Part shown: in pieces, positions 20,358 to 28,635 of the stretch | Layout of the letters: each line of letters starts with the position of its first letter | Numbering within the stretch: position 1 is the stretch's first letter | The notes under the pieces: model-generated | Seen by the model: the letters and a program-made list of their open reading frames with translations, nothing else | What the model was told of the DNA's origin: nothing | The model's database searches: none | Translations under genes and position numbers: made by a program | Assembly: GCA_028875075.1 (NCBI GenBank) | Contig: JAPPGF010000012.1 | Span: 62,461-126,460 of the forward strand | Reading direction: 5' to 3' | DNA: 64,000 nt | DNA from: Gemmatimonadota bacterium | GTDB lineage: Bacteria > Gemmatimonadota > Gemmatimonadetes > Longimicrobiales > Gaopeijiaceae

Positions 20358-21485
20358 TCATCCGGTAGGCTTGTCGCCGGCTCGGTCGTCCGGGAACTCG
20401 TCCGCGCCGACGGTACCTTCAGTCGCCAGCACGCGTCGCACGTAGGCCGCGCGGTGCGCGTCGCTCTCTTGGGGAGGGAGGTCTCGACCCGCCGCCTGCT
20501 CGAGGTGAGCGGGCTGCGTGAATATCATCAATTTGTTGAGCGTGTATACACGGACCTCAGGGAGGAGTTTCAGGCTTGCCCCCAGCCGCACCCCGGAGAG
20601 CAGATTCATCAATTCCTCGAACGATAGGGTCCTGGCATACCGCAGCAGCCCGTAGGCCCGCCAGATCTTGTCCTCGGTCACGGCCCGCGCGTCGCGGAGC
20701 AACACCTGCCGAGCTCGCGTCTCGTACTCAAGGACCTGGCGCACGATCCGGTCGAGCTGATCGATCAGGTCCTCCTCGCTCTTGCCCAGGGTTGTCTGGT
20801 TGGACACCTGAAAGAAGTTGCCCACCACTTCGCTTCCTTCGCCGTAAAGACCGCGGACGGTGAGTCCCACCTGGCTGATCCCCTGGAGAACCTTGCCGAT
20901 CTCCTTCGTCAGGACGAGCCCCGGCAGGTGCATGAGAACGCTTGCGCGGACGCCCGTGCCCACGTTGGTGGGACAGCTCGTGAGGAAGCCGAACTCGTGG
21001 TGGAACGCATATGGAAGCTGTTGCCCGAGATCCTCGTCGAGCCGATCCACCAAGTTCCAGGCCTCGGAGAGGCGCAGTCCCGCGAGCAGGCTTTGCAGCC
21101 GCAGGTGGTCCTCCTCGTTGACCATGACCGACCAGGGCTCGTGCCCGGAGAGGACCACCGCGATTCCCTCGGCCGGCCCGGAGCCATTGCCACCCAGCAG
21201 CTCCCGTGAGATGAGGCGCCTCTCCAGCAGGATCCGGCGCGAGCGACTCTCGAGCGCGGGCAGGTTCACGACCGTGGACCCACTCAGGGGCGTGACCTTC
21301 TCCTTGGCGGCGCGCACCTGCTTCAGGACGGCCTCGCGGTCGTTGACGCGAGCCCTGGGTCCGAAGGCATAGCCCTGCAGGTTGCGCGCGAGGCGGACGC
21401 GCGTGGAGAGCACCATGTCCGCGTGATCCCCACTCGCTTCCAGCCAGCCCAGCCCCGAGTCAGGGACTGCCGTCAGGTCCTCCAT
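20358..21485 (-). CDS. mcsB: Protein-arginine kinase McsB
   Basis: McsB phosphorylates arginine side chains on damaged or regulatory proteins; phosphoarginine is then the degradation tag read by ClpC. The 375-residue protein shows the phosphagen-kinase fold: VLSTRVRLARNLQGYAF near residue 26, the catalytic loop FLTSCPTNVGTGVRAS with the conserved cysteine, and the C-terminal IFTQPAHLEQAAGRDL. The allosteric phosphoarginine-binding motif usually written RDxxRA appears here as SDAHRA, one position off consensus. It follows mcsA after 45 bases and precedes clpC by three. Confidence 0.95.
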   Translation of the reverse strand: MEDLTAVPDSGLGWLEASGDHADMVLSTRVRLARNLQGYAFGPRARVNDREAVLKQVRAAKEKVTPLSGSTVVNLPALESRSRRILLERRLISRELLGGNGSGPAEGIAVVLSGHEPWSVMVNEEDHLRLQSLLAGLRLSEAWNLVDRLDEDLGQQLPYAFHHEFGFLTSCPTNVGTGVRASVLMHLPGLVLTKEIGKVLQGISQVGLTVRGLYGEGSEVVGNFFQVSNQTTLGKSEEDLIDQLDRIVRQVLEYETRARQVLLRDARAVTEDKIWRAYGLLRYARTLSFEELMNLLSGVRLGASLKLLPEVRVYTLNKLMIFTQPAHLEQAAGRDLPPQESDAHRAAYVRRVLATEGTVGADEFPDDRAGDKPTG

Positions 21486-21530
21486 GGCAAACTGCCTCTC
21501 CGCCTTGCCTCCGCTCCGCGCAGGCGCATC

Positions 21531-22022
21531 TCAAGTGGGCTCAAGCGACCGGATCAGGTCGCGGATGTCAGCGGCTCGCTCGAAATCCTCGGAATCGACC
21601 GCCCGCTGCAGGCGTCGCCTGAGTCCCTCCAGGCGCTGGGCTCGCTCCGAGGCCGTAGGATCCAGTGGGAGGTACACCTTGCCGACGTGCTGCGTGCCTC
21701 CGTGTATTCGGCGCAACAGTCCCCGCAGGTGGTCCTCGAAGCTCGCGTAGCAGTGCGGGCACCCAAGCCTTCCGGTCTCTCGAAACTGGGCGAACGTGAG
21801 GCCGCAGAAAGCGCAGGTCGCCTCGCCCGGCGGACTCGGCTCCGAGATGTCGCCCATCTGGGCCAGGAAATCGGTGAGCGGGAGGTTGGGCGGACCCTCG
21901 GCGGCCTCAACGCCCTTGGCTGCGGCGCATTTCTCGCACAGATGAGTCATGCTCATCTGGTTGTTCTTGATCTCGGTGAGGTGGATCACCGCCTCGTGAT
22001 CACCACAGCTCTCGCAGACCAT
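21531..22022 (-). CDS. mcsA: Activator of protein-arginine kinase McsA (zinc-binding, UVR motif)
   Basis: McsA is the zinc-finger partner that activates McsB. The 163-residue protein has an N-terminal CxxC pair (MVCESCGDHEA and LCEKCAAAK), a second pair in CAFCGLTF and LGCPHCYASF, and a C-terminal UVR motif (SEDFERAADIRDLI) matching the one in ClpC. These features together, plus the downstream mcsB and clpC, make the assignment firm. It begins 29 bases after the lolD stop. Confidence 0.93.
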   Translation of the reverse strand: MVCESCGDHEAVIHLTEIKNNQMSMTHLCEKCAAAKGVEAAEGPPNLPLTDFLAQMGDISEPSPPGEATCAFCGLTFAQFRETGRLGCPHCYASFEDHLRGLLRRIHGGTQHVGKVYLPLDPTASERAQRLEGLRRRLQRAVDSEDFERAADIRDLIRSLEPT

Positions 22023-22051
22023 CCTCGCGTCCCGTCCGGGGTCGTCTCGCC

Positions 22052-22795
22052 TTACCCGCGAGCGCGGGGATGGAGCCGTCCGTCCTCAAGGTGCAAGATA
22101 CGGTCGGCCCGTTGGGCCAGCTGGACGTTGTGCGTCACGATCACCATGGCGAGCTGCTTCTCCCGCCGGAGCTCGAAGAGAAGGTCGTGCAGGTGCTCGC
22201 TCGCGTGGCGGTCGAGATTGCCCGACGGCTCGTCGGCCAGCAGCACAAGCGGGTCGTTGGCGAGCGCGCGAGCCACCGCGACCCGCTGCTGCTCGCCGCC
22301 CGAGAGCTGCCATGGCTTGTGCGTCAGCCGATGCTCCAACTGCACGGCGCCCAAGAGGCGGCGCCCGCGCTCTTCCGCCTGCTCCATCGACGCCCCCCCG
22401 ATCAGGGCCGGAATGAGCACGTTCTCGAGCGCCGTGAACTCGCGCAAAAGGTGGTGAAACTGGAACACGAACCCGACGCGGCGATTCCTGACCCGGGCCA
22501 GCCCCTGTTCGTCGAGGTCGGAAATCGGGCGCCCGTCCACCAGGACCGTGCCGGACGTCGGCAAGTCCAGCGCACCCAGCAGATGCAGCAGCGTCGACTT
22601 GCCAGCCCCCGAGGCGCCGGTGATGGCGACCGCCTCCCCGGACTCGACCCGCAGGTCCACGCCCTCGAGCACCCTGACCTCGCTCCCGTCGCCGCCCCGG
22701 TAGCGTTTGTGGAGCCGGAGCGCCGTGAGCGGTGGGGCCGGGCACGGCTGCGCGGGCGGGCGGGCAACGACGGTTCGGGCAACGGCTTCGGACAA
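22052..22795 (-). CDS. lolD: Lipoprotein-releasing ABC transporter ATP-binding protein LolD
   Basis: LolD powers release of lipoproteins from the inner membrane to the carrier LolA. ABC ATPase motifs are complete: Walker A GASGAGKST (60-68), the Q-loop in FVFQFHHLL, signature LSGGEQQRVAVARAL, Walker B VLLADEPSGNLD and the switch histidine in VTHN. The FQFHHLLREFTALENV stretch is typical of the LolD/MacB branch. I placed the start at the TTG at 22795, seven bases after the lolC stop. The frame is open further upstream, but only in sequence overlapping lolC. This start lacks a strong ribosome-binding site and is therefore tentative. Confidence 0.92.
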   Translation of the reverse strand: MSEAVARTVVARPPAQPCPAPPLTALRLHKRYRGGDGSEVRVLEGVDLRVESGEAVAITGASGAGKSTLLHLLGALDLPTSGTVLVDGRPISDLDEQGLARVRNRRVGFVFQFHHLLREFTALENVLIPALIGGASMEQAEERGRRLLGAVQLEHRLTHKPWQLSGGEQQRVAVARALANDPLVLLADEPSGNLDRHASEHLHDLLFELRREKQLAMVIVTHNVQLAQRADRILHLEDGRLHPRARG

Positions 22796-22802
22796 GGGGC
22801 GC

Positions 22803-24047
22803 TCAGTCGTGGCGGATTGCGTCGACCGGCTGGAGCCGGGCGGCCTGAAGCGCCGGATAGACCGTAGCCGCGAAAGCCACCACGACACTGGCCACGACGA
22901 TCAGCGCGATGTCAGCCACCTCGAGCGAGACCGGCAGCCGGTCGACGAAGTAGACGTCGGGAGGGATCTGGATGATCTCGTAGCGGTCGAGCAACCAGCA
23001 AAGCGTGGTTCCGAACAGCGTACCGAGCACCGTCCCGATCAATCCGATCCAGGCTCCCTGGAGCACGAACACGCGCATGATGCCGTTGCTCGTCATGCCC
23101 ATCGCCTTGAGGATTCCGATCTCGCGGGTTCGGTCGGAGACGACCATGACGAGTGTGCTGACAATGTTGAAGGCGGCCACCAGCACGATGAGAAAGAGGA
23201 TCAGCCCCATCGCGAGCTTCTCGAGCTTGAGCGCACTGAACAGGGCGCGGTTCGTGGTAATCCAGCTCTCCACGTAGTACGGGAACCCGAGCCGGTTCTG
23301 GAGCTCTTCCCCGACCGCCTGCGCAAGGTCGGGGTCGGAGGTGCGCGCACCCAGGCCGGATACCACAGAATCGGGCAGGCCCAGCAAGTCCCGCGCGGCC
23401 TCGATGGTCGTGTAGAGGTTCTTGCTGTCGTAGTCGTACATCCCCGTCGTGAACGTGCCCGTGACCTCGAACTGGCGCAGCGTGGGGGTGAGCGCGCCGA
23501 AGAGGTCCGGTCGCAGGTTCTCCATCGAGACCAAGAGCACGGTGTCGCCCTTGAACACCTGCAGCCGGCCCGCGAGGCCGCTGCCGACGAGCACGGGAGC
23601 GAGGCCGGAGGCGGGCGGTCTCAGATCGTGGACTCCCGACCGGATCCCCTCCTCCATCTCGGTAACCGCGGCGTCGAGTGACTCGAGCGCGATACCGTAG
23701 AGATCGGCAGACTGGGCGTAGTCCTCCTTGCGGAGCGTGACCTGGGTGAGGACGAACGGTGAAGCAGCGACCACGCCGGGGACGGTCCGTGTGCTGTCAA
23801 GTACGGGCTGCCAGCCGGCCATACGCAGGGCGCTTCCCTGCTGGAGGACGAGGATGTGCGGCGTGGAGCCCAGAATCTTGGCCCGCAGGTCCTGCTGCAT
23901 GCCGGTCATCACGCCAATCACAACGATCAGCGCGGTCACCCCCACCGTCACACCTCCGAGCGCGATCCAGGTGATGAGCGAGAGCAGCCGGCCACGCTTC
24001 CTCGAGGCGAGATAGCGCCGCGCGATGTACCAGTCGAAAGCTCTCAA
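22803..24047 (-). CDS. lolC: Lipoprotein-releasing ABC transporter permease LolC/LolE
   Basis: This 414-residue membrane permease of the FtsX/MacB type works with LolD. An N-terminal membrane helix (LLSLITWIALGGVTVGVTALIVVIGVMTGMQ region) is followed by a large periplasmic domain and then three C-terminal helices. The FtsX cassette includes SDRTREIGILKAMGM, typical for LolC/E. Only one permease gene is present next to lolD, so the complex may be a homodimer (LolF-like arrangement). The gene is separated from lysS by 160 bases, which may contain a promoter for the lolC-lolD-mcsAB-clpC run. Confidence 0.92.
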   Translation of the reverse strand: MRAFDWYIARRYLASRKRGRLLSLITWIALGGVTVGVTALIVVIGVMTGMQQDLRAKILGSTPHILVLQQGSALRMAGWQPVLDSTRTVPGVVAASPFVLTQVTLRKEDYAQSADLYGIALESLDAAVTEMEEGIRSGVHDLRPPASGLAPVLVGSGLAGRLQVFKGDTVLLVSMENLRPDLFGALTPTLRQFEVTGTFTTGMYDYDSKNLYTTIEAARDLLGLPDSVVSGLGARTSDPDLAQAVGEELQNRLGFPYYVESWITTNRALFSALKLEKLAMGLILFLIVLVAAFNIVSTLVMVVSDRTREIGILKAMGMTSNGIMRVFVLQGAWIGLIGTVLGTLFGTTLCWLLDRYEIIQIPPDVYFVDRLPVSLEVADIALIVVASVVVAFAATVYPALQAARLQPVDAIRHD

Positions 24048-24207
24048 GCGGCGCTCTCCTAGGTTTGGCGCGGAGGCACGGTCGCGTCGCGCCGGGTGCC
24101 CTGCGACGTACTCCCCTGTACGCCTCGCGTGCCGCGCTCCCTGATCCTGCCCCGGCTTCCCACCGGCGGGTGCAGTCCCGGAAGAATCCCTCGCTCGGCC
24201 CCCTGCC

Positions 24208-25737
24208 CTACCGCTCCTCCCTGAGCACCGGGAAGAGGATCACGTCGCGGATCGAGGGCTGGTCCGTCAGCAGCATGACCAGGCGGTCAACACCGACGCC
24301 GACACCGCCGGTGGGCGGCATGCCGTACTCGAGCGCACGCAAGTAGTCTTCGTCGACCTGGTGGGCCTCTTCGTCGCCCGCCTGCCCAAGCGTGCGCTGC
24401 GCCTCGAAGCGCGCGCGCTGGTCCAGCGGGTCGTTGAGTTCGCTGAAGGCGTTCGCGAGCTCGGTGCCGGTGGCGTAGAGCTCGAACCGCTCGACCACGT
24501 CCGGATCGGAGCGATGGGCCTTGGCCAGCGGGGACAGCTCGACCGGGTGGTCCATCACGAACGTCGGCTGGACGAGCCCGGGCTCGACCAGTGCCCCGAA
24601 CAGCTTGTCGAGGAGTCTGCCGCGTCCGGCCTGCTCGACGTCGGGCACTCCGAGATCGAGCGCACGGTGGCGGAGCTCGTCGTCCGAGAGCCGGCCGGGG
24701 TCGGCTCCGAGCGCCTCGCCCAGTGCGCTCATGTAGCCGGTGCGCGCAAAGGGACGCTCGAACGAGAGCTGTTCTCCCCGGTAGTTCAACTCCGTGCCTC
24801 CCGTGGCCGCCCGCACGACGTGCTCCAAGAGACGCTCGACAAGATCCAGCATATCGTGGTAGTCGGCGAACGCCTGATAGAACTCCAGCATCGTGAACTC
24901 GGGATTGTGGAGTCGATCCACACCCTCGTTACGGAAGTCGTGCGTGATCTCGTAGACCTTCTCGAATCCGCCGACGATGAGACGCTTCAAGTACAGCTCG
25001 TCGGCAATCCGCAGGTACATGGTGCGATGGAGTGCGTGGTGGTGCGTCGTGAAGGGCCGCGCGGCGGCACCGCCATAGAGGGGCTGCAGTGCCGGGGTCT
25101 CAACCTCGAGGTAGCCGTCTGAGTCGAGAAACGCTCGGAGCTCAGTGACCACCCGGCTGCGCGCCTTGAAGACCGCCCGGACTTCCGGATGCGCGGCCAA
25201 GTCGGCGTAGCGCTGGCGGTAACGGGACTCCGTGTCCGCGAACGCCGAGTGGTGCACCCGCTCGCCCGTCTCGGGATCCACCTCGGTTTTGCCGATGGGT
25301 ATGGGTCGCAGCGACTTGGACAACAGCTGCCAGTCCTCGACTCGCACCGTCACCTCGCCGGTCTTGGTGAGGAAGACGCATCCCTGAACGCCCAGCCAGT
25401 CGCCCACGTCGAGCAGGCCGAGCGCGTCGAACTGCTCGTCTCCCAGCACGTCCCTGCGGAAGTAGATTTGGAGCCGGCCCTCCCCGTCCTCCAGGTGCGC
25501 GAACGCGGTCCTGCCGTGCCCCCTCCAGGCCACGATCCGGCCGCCTATCCGGACGGTCGGACCCGAGCCCTCCGCATCCAGAGTGCCGCCGCGCTTCGCG
25601 GCACCGAAGGCTGCGACGGCTTCTCTCGACGTGTGGCTACGATCGAATCGATATTCGTAGGCCCGGATGCCCAGACGATCGAGTTCCTCGAGCTTCTCCA
25701 TCCGGTCGCGTTGGACCCTGCTCGGCTCCTCGGTCAC
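24208..25737 (-). CDS. lysS: Lysine--tRNA ligase, class II
   Basis: LysS charges tRNA-Lys in the cytoplasm. The 509-residue protein has the N-terminal OB-fold anticodon-binding domain (VRIGGRIVAWRGHGRTAF) and the class II catalytic core. Motif 2 is in YEITHDFRNEGVDRLHNPEF, the lysine-binding segment in GTELANAFSELNDP, and motif 3 in GVGVGVDRLVMLLTD, ending RDVILFPVLR. The start is a GTG at 25737 and the stop is TAG, showing that amber is a normal terminator in this genome. prfB lies 27 bases upstream in the same direction. Confidence 0.97.
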   Translation of the reverse strand: MTEEPSRVQRDRMEKLEELDRLGIRAYEYRFDRSHTSREAVAAFGAAKRGGTLDAEGSGPTVRIGGRIVAWRGHGRTAFAHLEDGEGRLQIYFRRDVLGDEQFDALGLLDVGDWLGVQGCVFLTKTGEVTVRVEDWQLLSKSLRPIPIGKTEVDPETGERVHHSAFADTESRYRQRYADLAAHPEVRAVFKARSRVVTELRAFLDSDGYLEVETPALQPLYGGAAARPFTTHHHALHRTMYLRIADELYLKRLIVGGFEKVYEITHDFRNEGVDRLHNPEFTMLEFYQAFADYHDMLDLVERLLEHVVRAATGGTELNYRGEQLSFERPFARTGYMSALGEALGADPGRLSDDELRHRALDLGVPDVEQAGRGRLLDKLFGALVEPGLVQPTFVMDHPVELSPLAKAHRSDPDVVERFELYATGTELANAFSELNDPLDQRARFEAQRTLGQAGDEEAHQVDEDYLRALEYGMPPTGGVGVGVDRLVMLLTDQPSIRDVILFPVLREER

Positions 25738-25764
25738 ACTAGGCGTTCGACCGGCAATCGGGGA

Positions 25765-26875
25765 TCACGCGGCCTCGCCAGCGCCGAACTTCTTGAGGAA
25801 GGCCTCTATGAACGGATCCAGCTCTCCGTCCATGACCCCGCGCACGTCGCTCACCTTGAGGTCCGTGCGGTGGTCGTTGACCATGGTGTAAGGCTGGAAC
25901 ACGTAGGAGCGGATTTGATGGCCCCATCCGATCTCGGTCTTGGCCGCCTCCAGCTGCTCCCTCTCCTTGGCCTTCTCGGTGAGCGCGTGCTCGTAGAGCG
26001 CGGCCTTCAGCATTTTCATCGCGGTCGCCTTGTTCTTGTATTGCGAGCGCTCCTGTTGGCACTGGGCGACGATGCCGGTCGGCACGTGGGTAATGCGCAC
26101 GGCCGAGTCGGTCTTGTTCACGTGCTGCCCCCCCGCCCCGGAAGAGCGGTACGTGTCGACGCGCAAGTCCTTTTCCTCGATCTCGATCTCAATGTCGTCG
26201 GCCACCAGCGGATAGACGAAGACGCTCGCGAAAGATGTGTGCCGGCGCGCCTGGGCGTCGAAAGGCGACATGCGAACAAGCCGATGCACACCCTTCTCGG
26301 CCTTGAGGTAGCCATACGCATGATCGCCGCAGATCTCGAGCGCGGCCCCCTTGATCCCGGCCTCCTCTCCGGGCTGAAGGTCGAGCACGCTTATCGAGTA
26401 CTCGCGCCGCTCGGCCCAGCGAGTGTACATGCGAAGCAGCATCTCGGCCCAGTCCTGTGACTCGGTCCCGCCGGCACCGGGTTGGATCGTGACGATCGCG
26501 TCCCGGGCGTCCTCCTCTCCCTGCATCATGGTGCGCAGTTCAAGGTGTTCGAGCGCCTGTTCGAGGCTCGCGAGCTCAAGCCCTGCGTCGCTCTCAAGCT
26601 CTGCGTCCGGCGTCTCCCTGAGCAACTCGACCAGCTCGCCGAGCTCCTCGGTCCCGCGCGACAGCTCGTCCCAGGGCCGGACCCATCCGCCGAGCTGGTT
26701 GACCTGTCGAATGGTCTCGCGCGCTTCGCCGGGGCGGTCCCAGAAGCCCTGGGCCGACATCTGTTCCTGGAGCACGGTCAAACGCGCACGCCGGCCATCG
26801 ATGTCAAAGATACCCCCGGAGCTCGCTGACCCTGTCGGCGAGCCTAGACAACCGCTCCAACTCCTCACCCGTCAT
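25765..26875 (-). CDS. prfB: Peptide chain release factor 2 (programmed +1 frameshift)
   Basis: RF2 ends translation at UGA and UAA codons. The gene starts with ATG at 26875, preceded by GGAGGTG, and reads MTGEELERLSRLADRVSELRGYL before an in-frame TGA at 26806-26804. Translation continues only after a +1 shift (CTT TGA C read as CTT GAC), giving DIDGRR and the rest of a 369-residue protein. Domain 2 contains the SPF-type stop-recognition region (VRMSPFDAQARR). The catalytic GGQ is in SSGAGGQHVNK. The shift lets RF2 regulate its own level. lysS follows after 27 bases. Confidence 0.97.
26803..26820 (-). promoter_or_regulatory. prfB programmed frameshift site
   Basis: On the minus strand the sequence reads CGGGGGTATCTTTGAC. 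It comprises a Shine-Dalgarno-like purine stretch, a three-base spacer, the slippery CTT codon and the UGA followed by C. This is the same arrangement as in E. coli prfB. When RF2 is scarce the ribosome pauses at UGA and slips +1. Confidence 0.95.
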
Positions 26876-27285
26876 CGTTTCACCTCCGGCAAAATGAGAC
26901 CCAGCCGCGGACTAGGTCAGAGACAGCCCTACGTCACAGAATATGCCCGCTCCCCCGAGGACTCATCAACGGCGGCCGGCTGGCCGTAGTCTCGAAGGAT
27001 CTTCCGGGAGACGTCTTGTCCGGAAGGCCTGCCGGGCAGCCGGCCGGGATCCCGTTCACAGCGTCGACGAGTAGCTGCGGTTCTCATCCGAATCCCCGCC
27101 CATCTGCTGCGCGTACCCACCCCGGGCCTCTCGGTCTCGTTCTCGAAGCCGTCCTTTAACGTGCCGCCACCCTGCACATGCCGATGCCGCCCCCAAGTCT
27201 GCCAGTCGGTGCCCGATACCACGATCCCGGCCAGGAGAGACACCTTCTCGTGCGAATCGCCGGAGGTACGGCGCCCCGGAGGCGC
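26876..27285 (-). other. Gap between the zinc-ribbon gene and prfB, no gene recognised
   Basis: About 410 bases lie between the zinc-ribbon gene and prfB. Two overlapping minus-strand frames of 77 and 104 codons are open here, but neither shows a signal peptide, a recognisable motif or a plausible start. The prfB ribosome-binding site (GGAGGTG) is at the downstream end. I see no tRNA and no clear terminator. Part of it could be a leader of the prfB-lysS transcript. Confidence 0.5.
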
Positions 27286-27579
27286 TCACTCGCTCGGAGC
27301 TCCCTCGGCCTCGGCCCCGGTCGGCGCCGCCGCGCCAGCCTCTGCGGGCTCGGAGGAGATCGACCCGGCGGCCTCCACCTCGGAGGGCGAGTCAGGGTTG
27401 CTGGTCGCCTCGTCGGCGAAGTTCGCTTCGTCTTGTGAGTTCGCCGGCGCTTCGTCAGCGGCCACGAAAAACACCGCGTCGCAGGCGCTGCAGCGGGCGT
27501 AGACGCCCTCCTCGGGGACCTTGCGCGGATCGACCGAGAACGATGTCGCACAGGAGGAGCAGCGAACGGTTCGGATCAT
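27286..27579 (-). CDS. Small zinc-ribbon protein (MJ0042 type) with acidic tail
   Basis: The 97-residue product begins MIRTVRCSSCATSFSVDP and contains a second CSAC pair, so the first 40 residues form a CxxC-x(n)-CxxC zinc ribbon of the MJ0042 family. The rest is a low-complexity tail rich in Ala, Glu, Ser and Pro with no predicted fold. Such domains usually sit at the N-terminus of longer proteins, so this may be a short version. The ATG at 27579 is chosen because the zinc ribbon starts there; the frame is open upstream without similarity. Function unknown. Confidence 0.75.
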   Translation of the reverse strand: MIRTVRCSSCATSFSVDPRKVPEEGVYARCSACDAVFFVAADEAPANSQDEANFADEATSNPDSPSEVEAAGSISSEPAEAGAAAPTGAEAEGAPSE

Positions 27580-27771
27580 GGCTTGCTGGCGGCGCCTTGC
27601 GAGTAGTGGCGTGGTGAGGGATCGCCGCCGCGCGAGGGCGGACAATTTGGCCGACGGGGAGGCCGAGACGGTTCCTTCCGCCTCGCCGCGGTGGTTGCAT
27701 TCCGACGTCGAGCACCTACCCCGAGCCCGGCAAGGATTTCCCGACGACCCAATCGCCACCGTCCCGTGCAG

Positions 27772-28629
27772 TCATTGCCGCAGCTCAAGTCGCCATTCAA
27801 ACACCGGACCGGAGGGTCCCCTCCTGAGGACCGCGGCGGTCGAGAGGCTGAAGGCGCCGGAGAGACGCGCAGCCACAAACGCGTCGGCCGCCGAGAAGAG
27901 ATGGTTCGCCACCACCGCGCCCAAGACAACGGTAGCCGTTCGCAGAGCGGCGTCGCTGCGATCGATCAGCTCCCGGTACCGCCGTAGACTCGCCTCCTCT
28001 GCCGTCCAGTCCCACAACAGCTCGGGCGGGTACGCCCTTTCCCGGTAGAATTCGAGCGCCCGGGCGTACGCCTCCGTATCCTGCGCGCTCTCGTCGGGCA
28101 GATAGAGGTCCCTCGCGAGCGTCCAGACTGCCCCGTTGAACGTCCGGGGATCGGATTCCGGCTGCAGGCCCGCGCGCTCTGGATCGGCGTCCCAGCGGCC
28201 CGACGTCGGCCACTGTTCGAGGCTCTCGTAGTACTTCCAATCCCCGTCGACACGCGGCTCCGCCGCGCCAGCACGCGCGGCGAGCCACGCCAGCTCACGA
28301 TACTCGTTACGCAGCCGCCGTCCCTCGCGGTGACGTTCCAAGTGGACGAACCAGCCAATCGCTTCAAGAGCGGCATAGGCCGGCCAGCGCATCTTCCCGA
28401 GCAGGAGCTGCCCGGTTCCCGGCAGGAGCAGCGAGGCAGCGGTCACGACCCCCGTGGATGTCGTCGACAATTCGATACTCTCGGCCGTCCGCAGCAGGTT
28501 GCCCGCCCCGTCGGCCGACGCCCACGGCCGTACGGGTACGTGACGGGTCGGTTGCGCCGCAAGCGTCGCGGGGAACAGGAGCGCCGCGCCCAGGAGGAGC
28601 GCCCTCGCGGCGAGCGGTGCGAGGCTCAC
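27772..28629 (-). CDS. Exported membrane protein of unknown function (DUF5683-like)
   Basis: The 285-residue protein has a clear signal peptide (cleavage after LAAQ). About 35 residues later comes the motif SLLLPGTGQLLLGKMRWPAYAA region, in which a hydrophobic segment surrounds PGxGQ; this resembles DUF5683 proteins of Bacteroidetes. A second hydrophobic stretch occurs near residue 235 (TATVVLGAVVANHLFSAADA region). It lies six bases after the PorV-like gene and is probably co-transcribed with it, so an envelope role is likely. No enzymatic motif is seen. Confidence 0.65.
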   Translation of the reverse strand: MSLAPLAARALLLGAALLFPATLAAQPTRHVPVRPWASADGAGNLLRTAESIELSTTSTGVVTAASLLLPGTGQLLLGKMRWPAYAALEAIGWFVHLERHREGRRLRNEYRELAWLAARAGAAEPRVDGDWKYYESLEQWPTSGRWDADPERAGLQPESDPRTFNGAVWTLARDLYLPDESAQDTEAYARALEFYRERAYPPELLWDWTAEEASLRRYRELIDRSDAALRTATVVLGAVVANHLFSAADAFVAARLSGAFSLSTAAVLRRGPSGPVFEWRLELRQ

Positions 28630-28635
28630 GACGGC

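Noticed and set aside
26929-27243. A 104-codon minus-strand gene upstream of prfB
   Set aside because: No ribosome-binding site, no recognisable motif, and it competes with another overlapping frame of similar quality.
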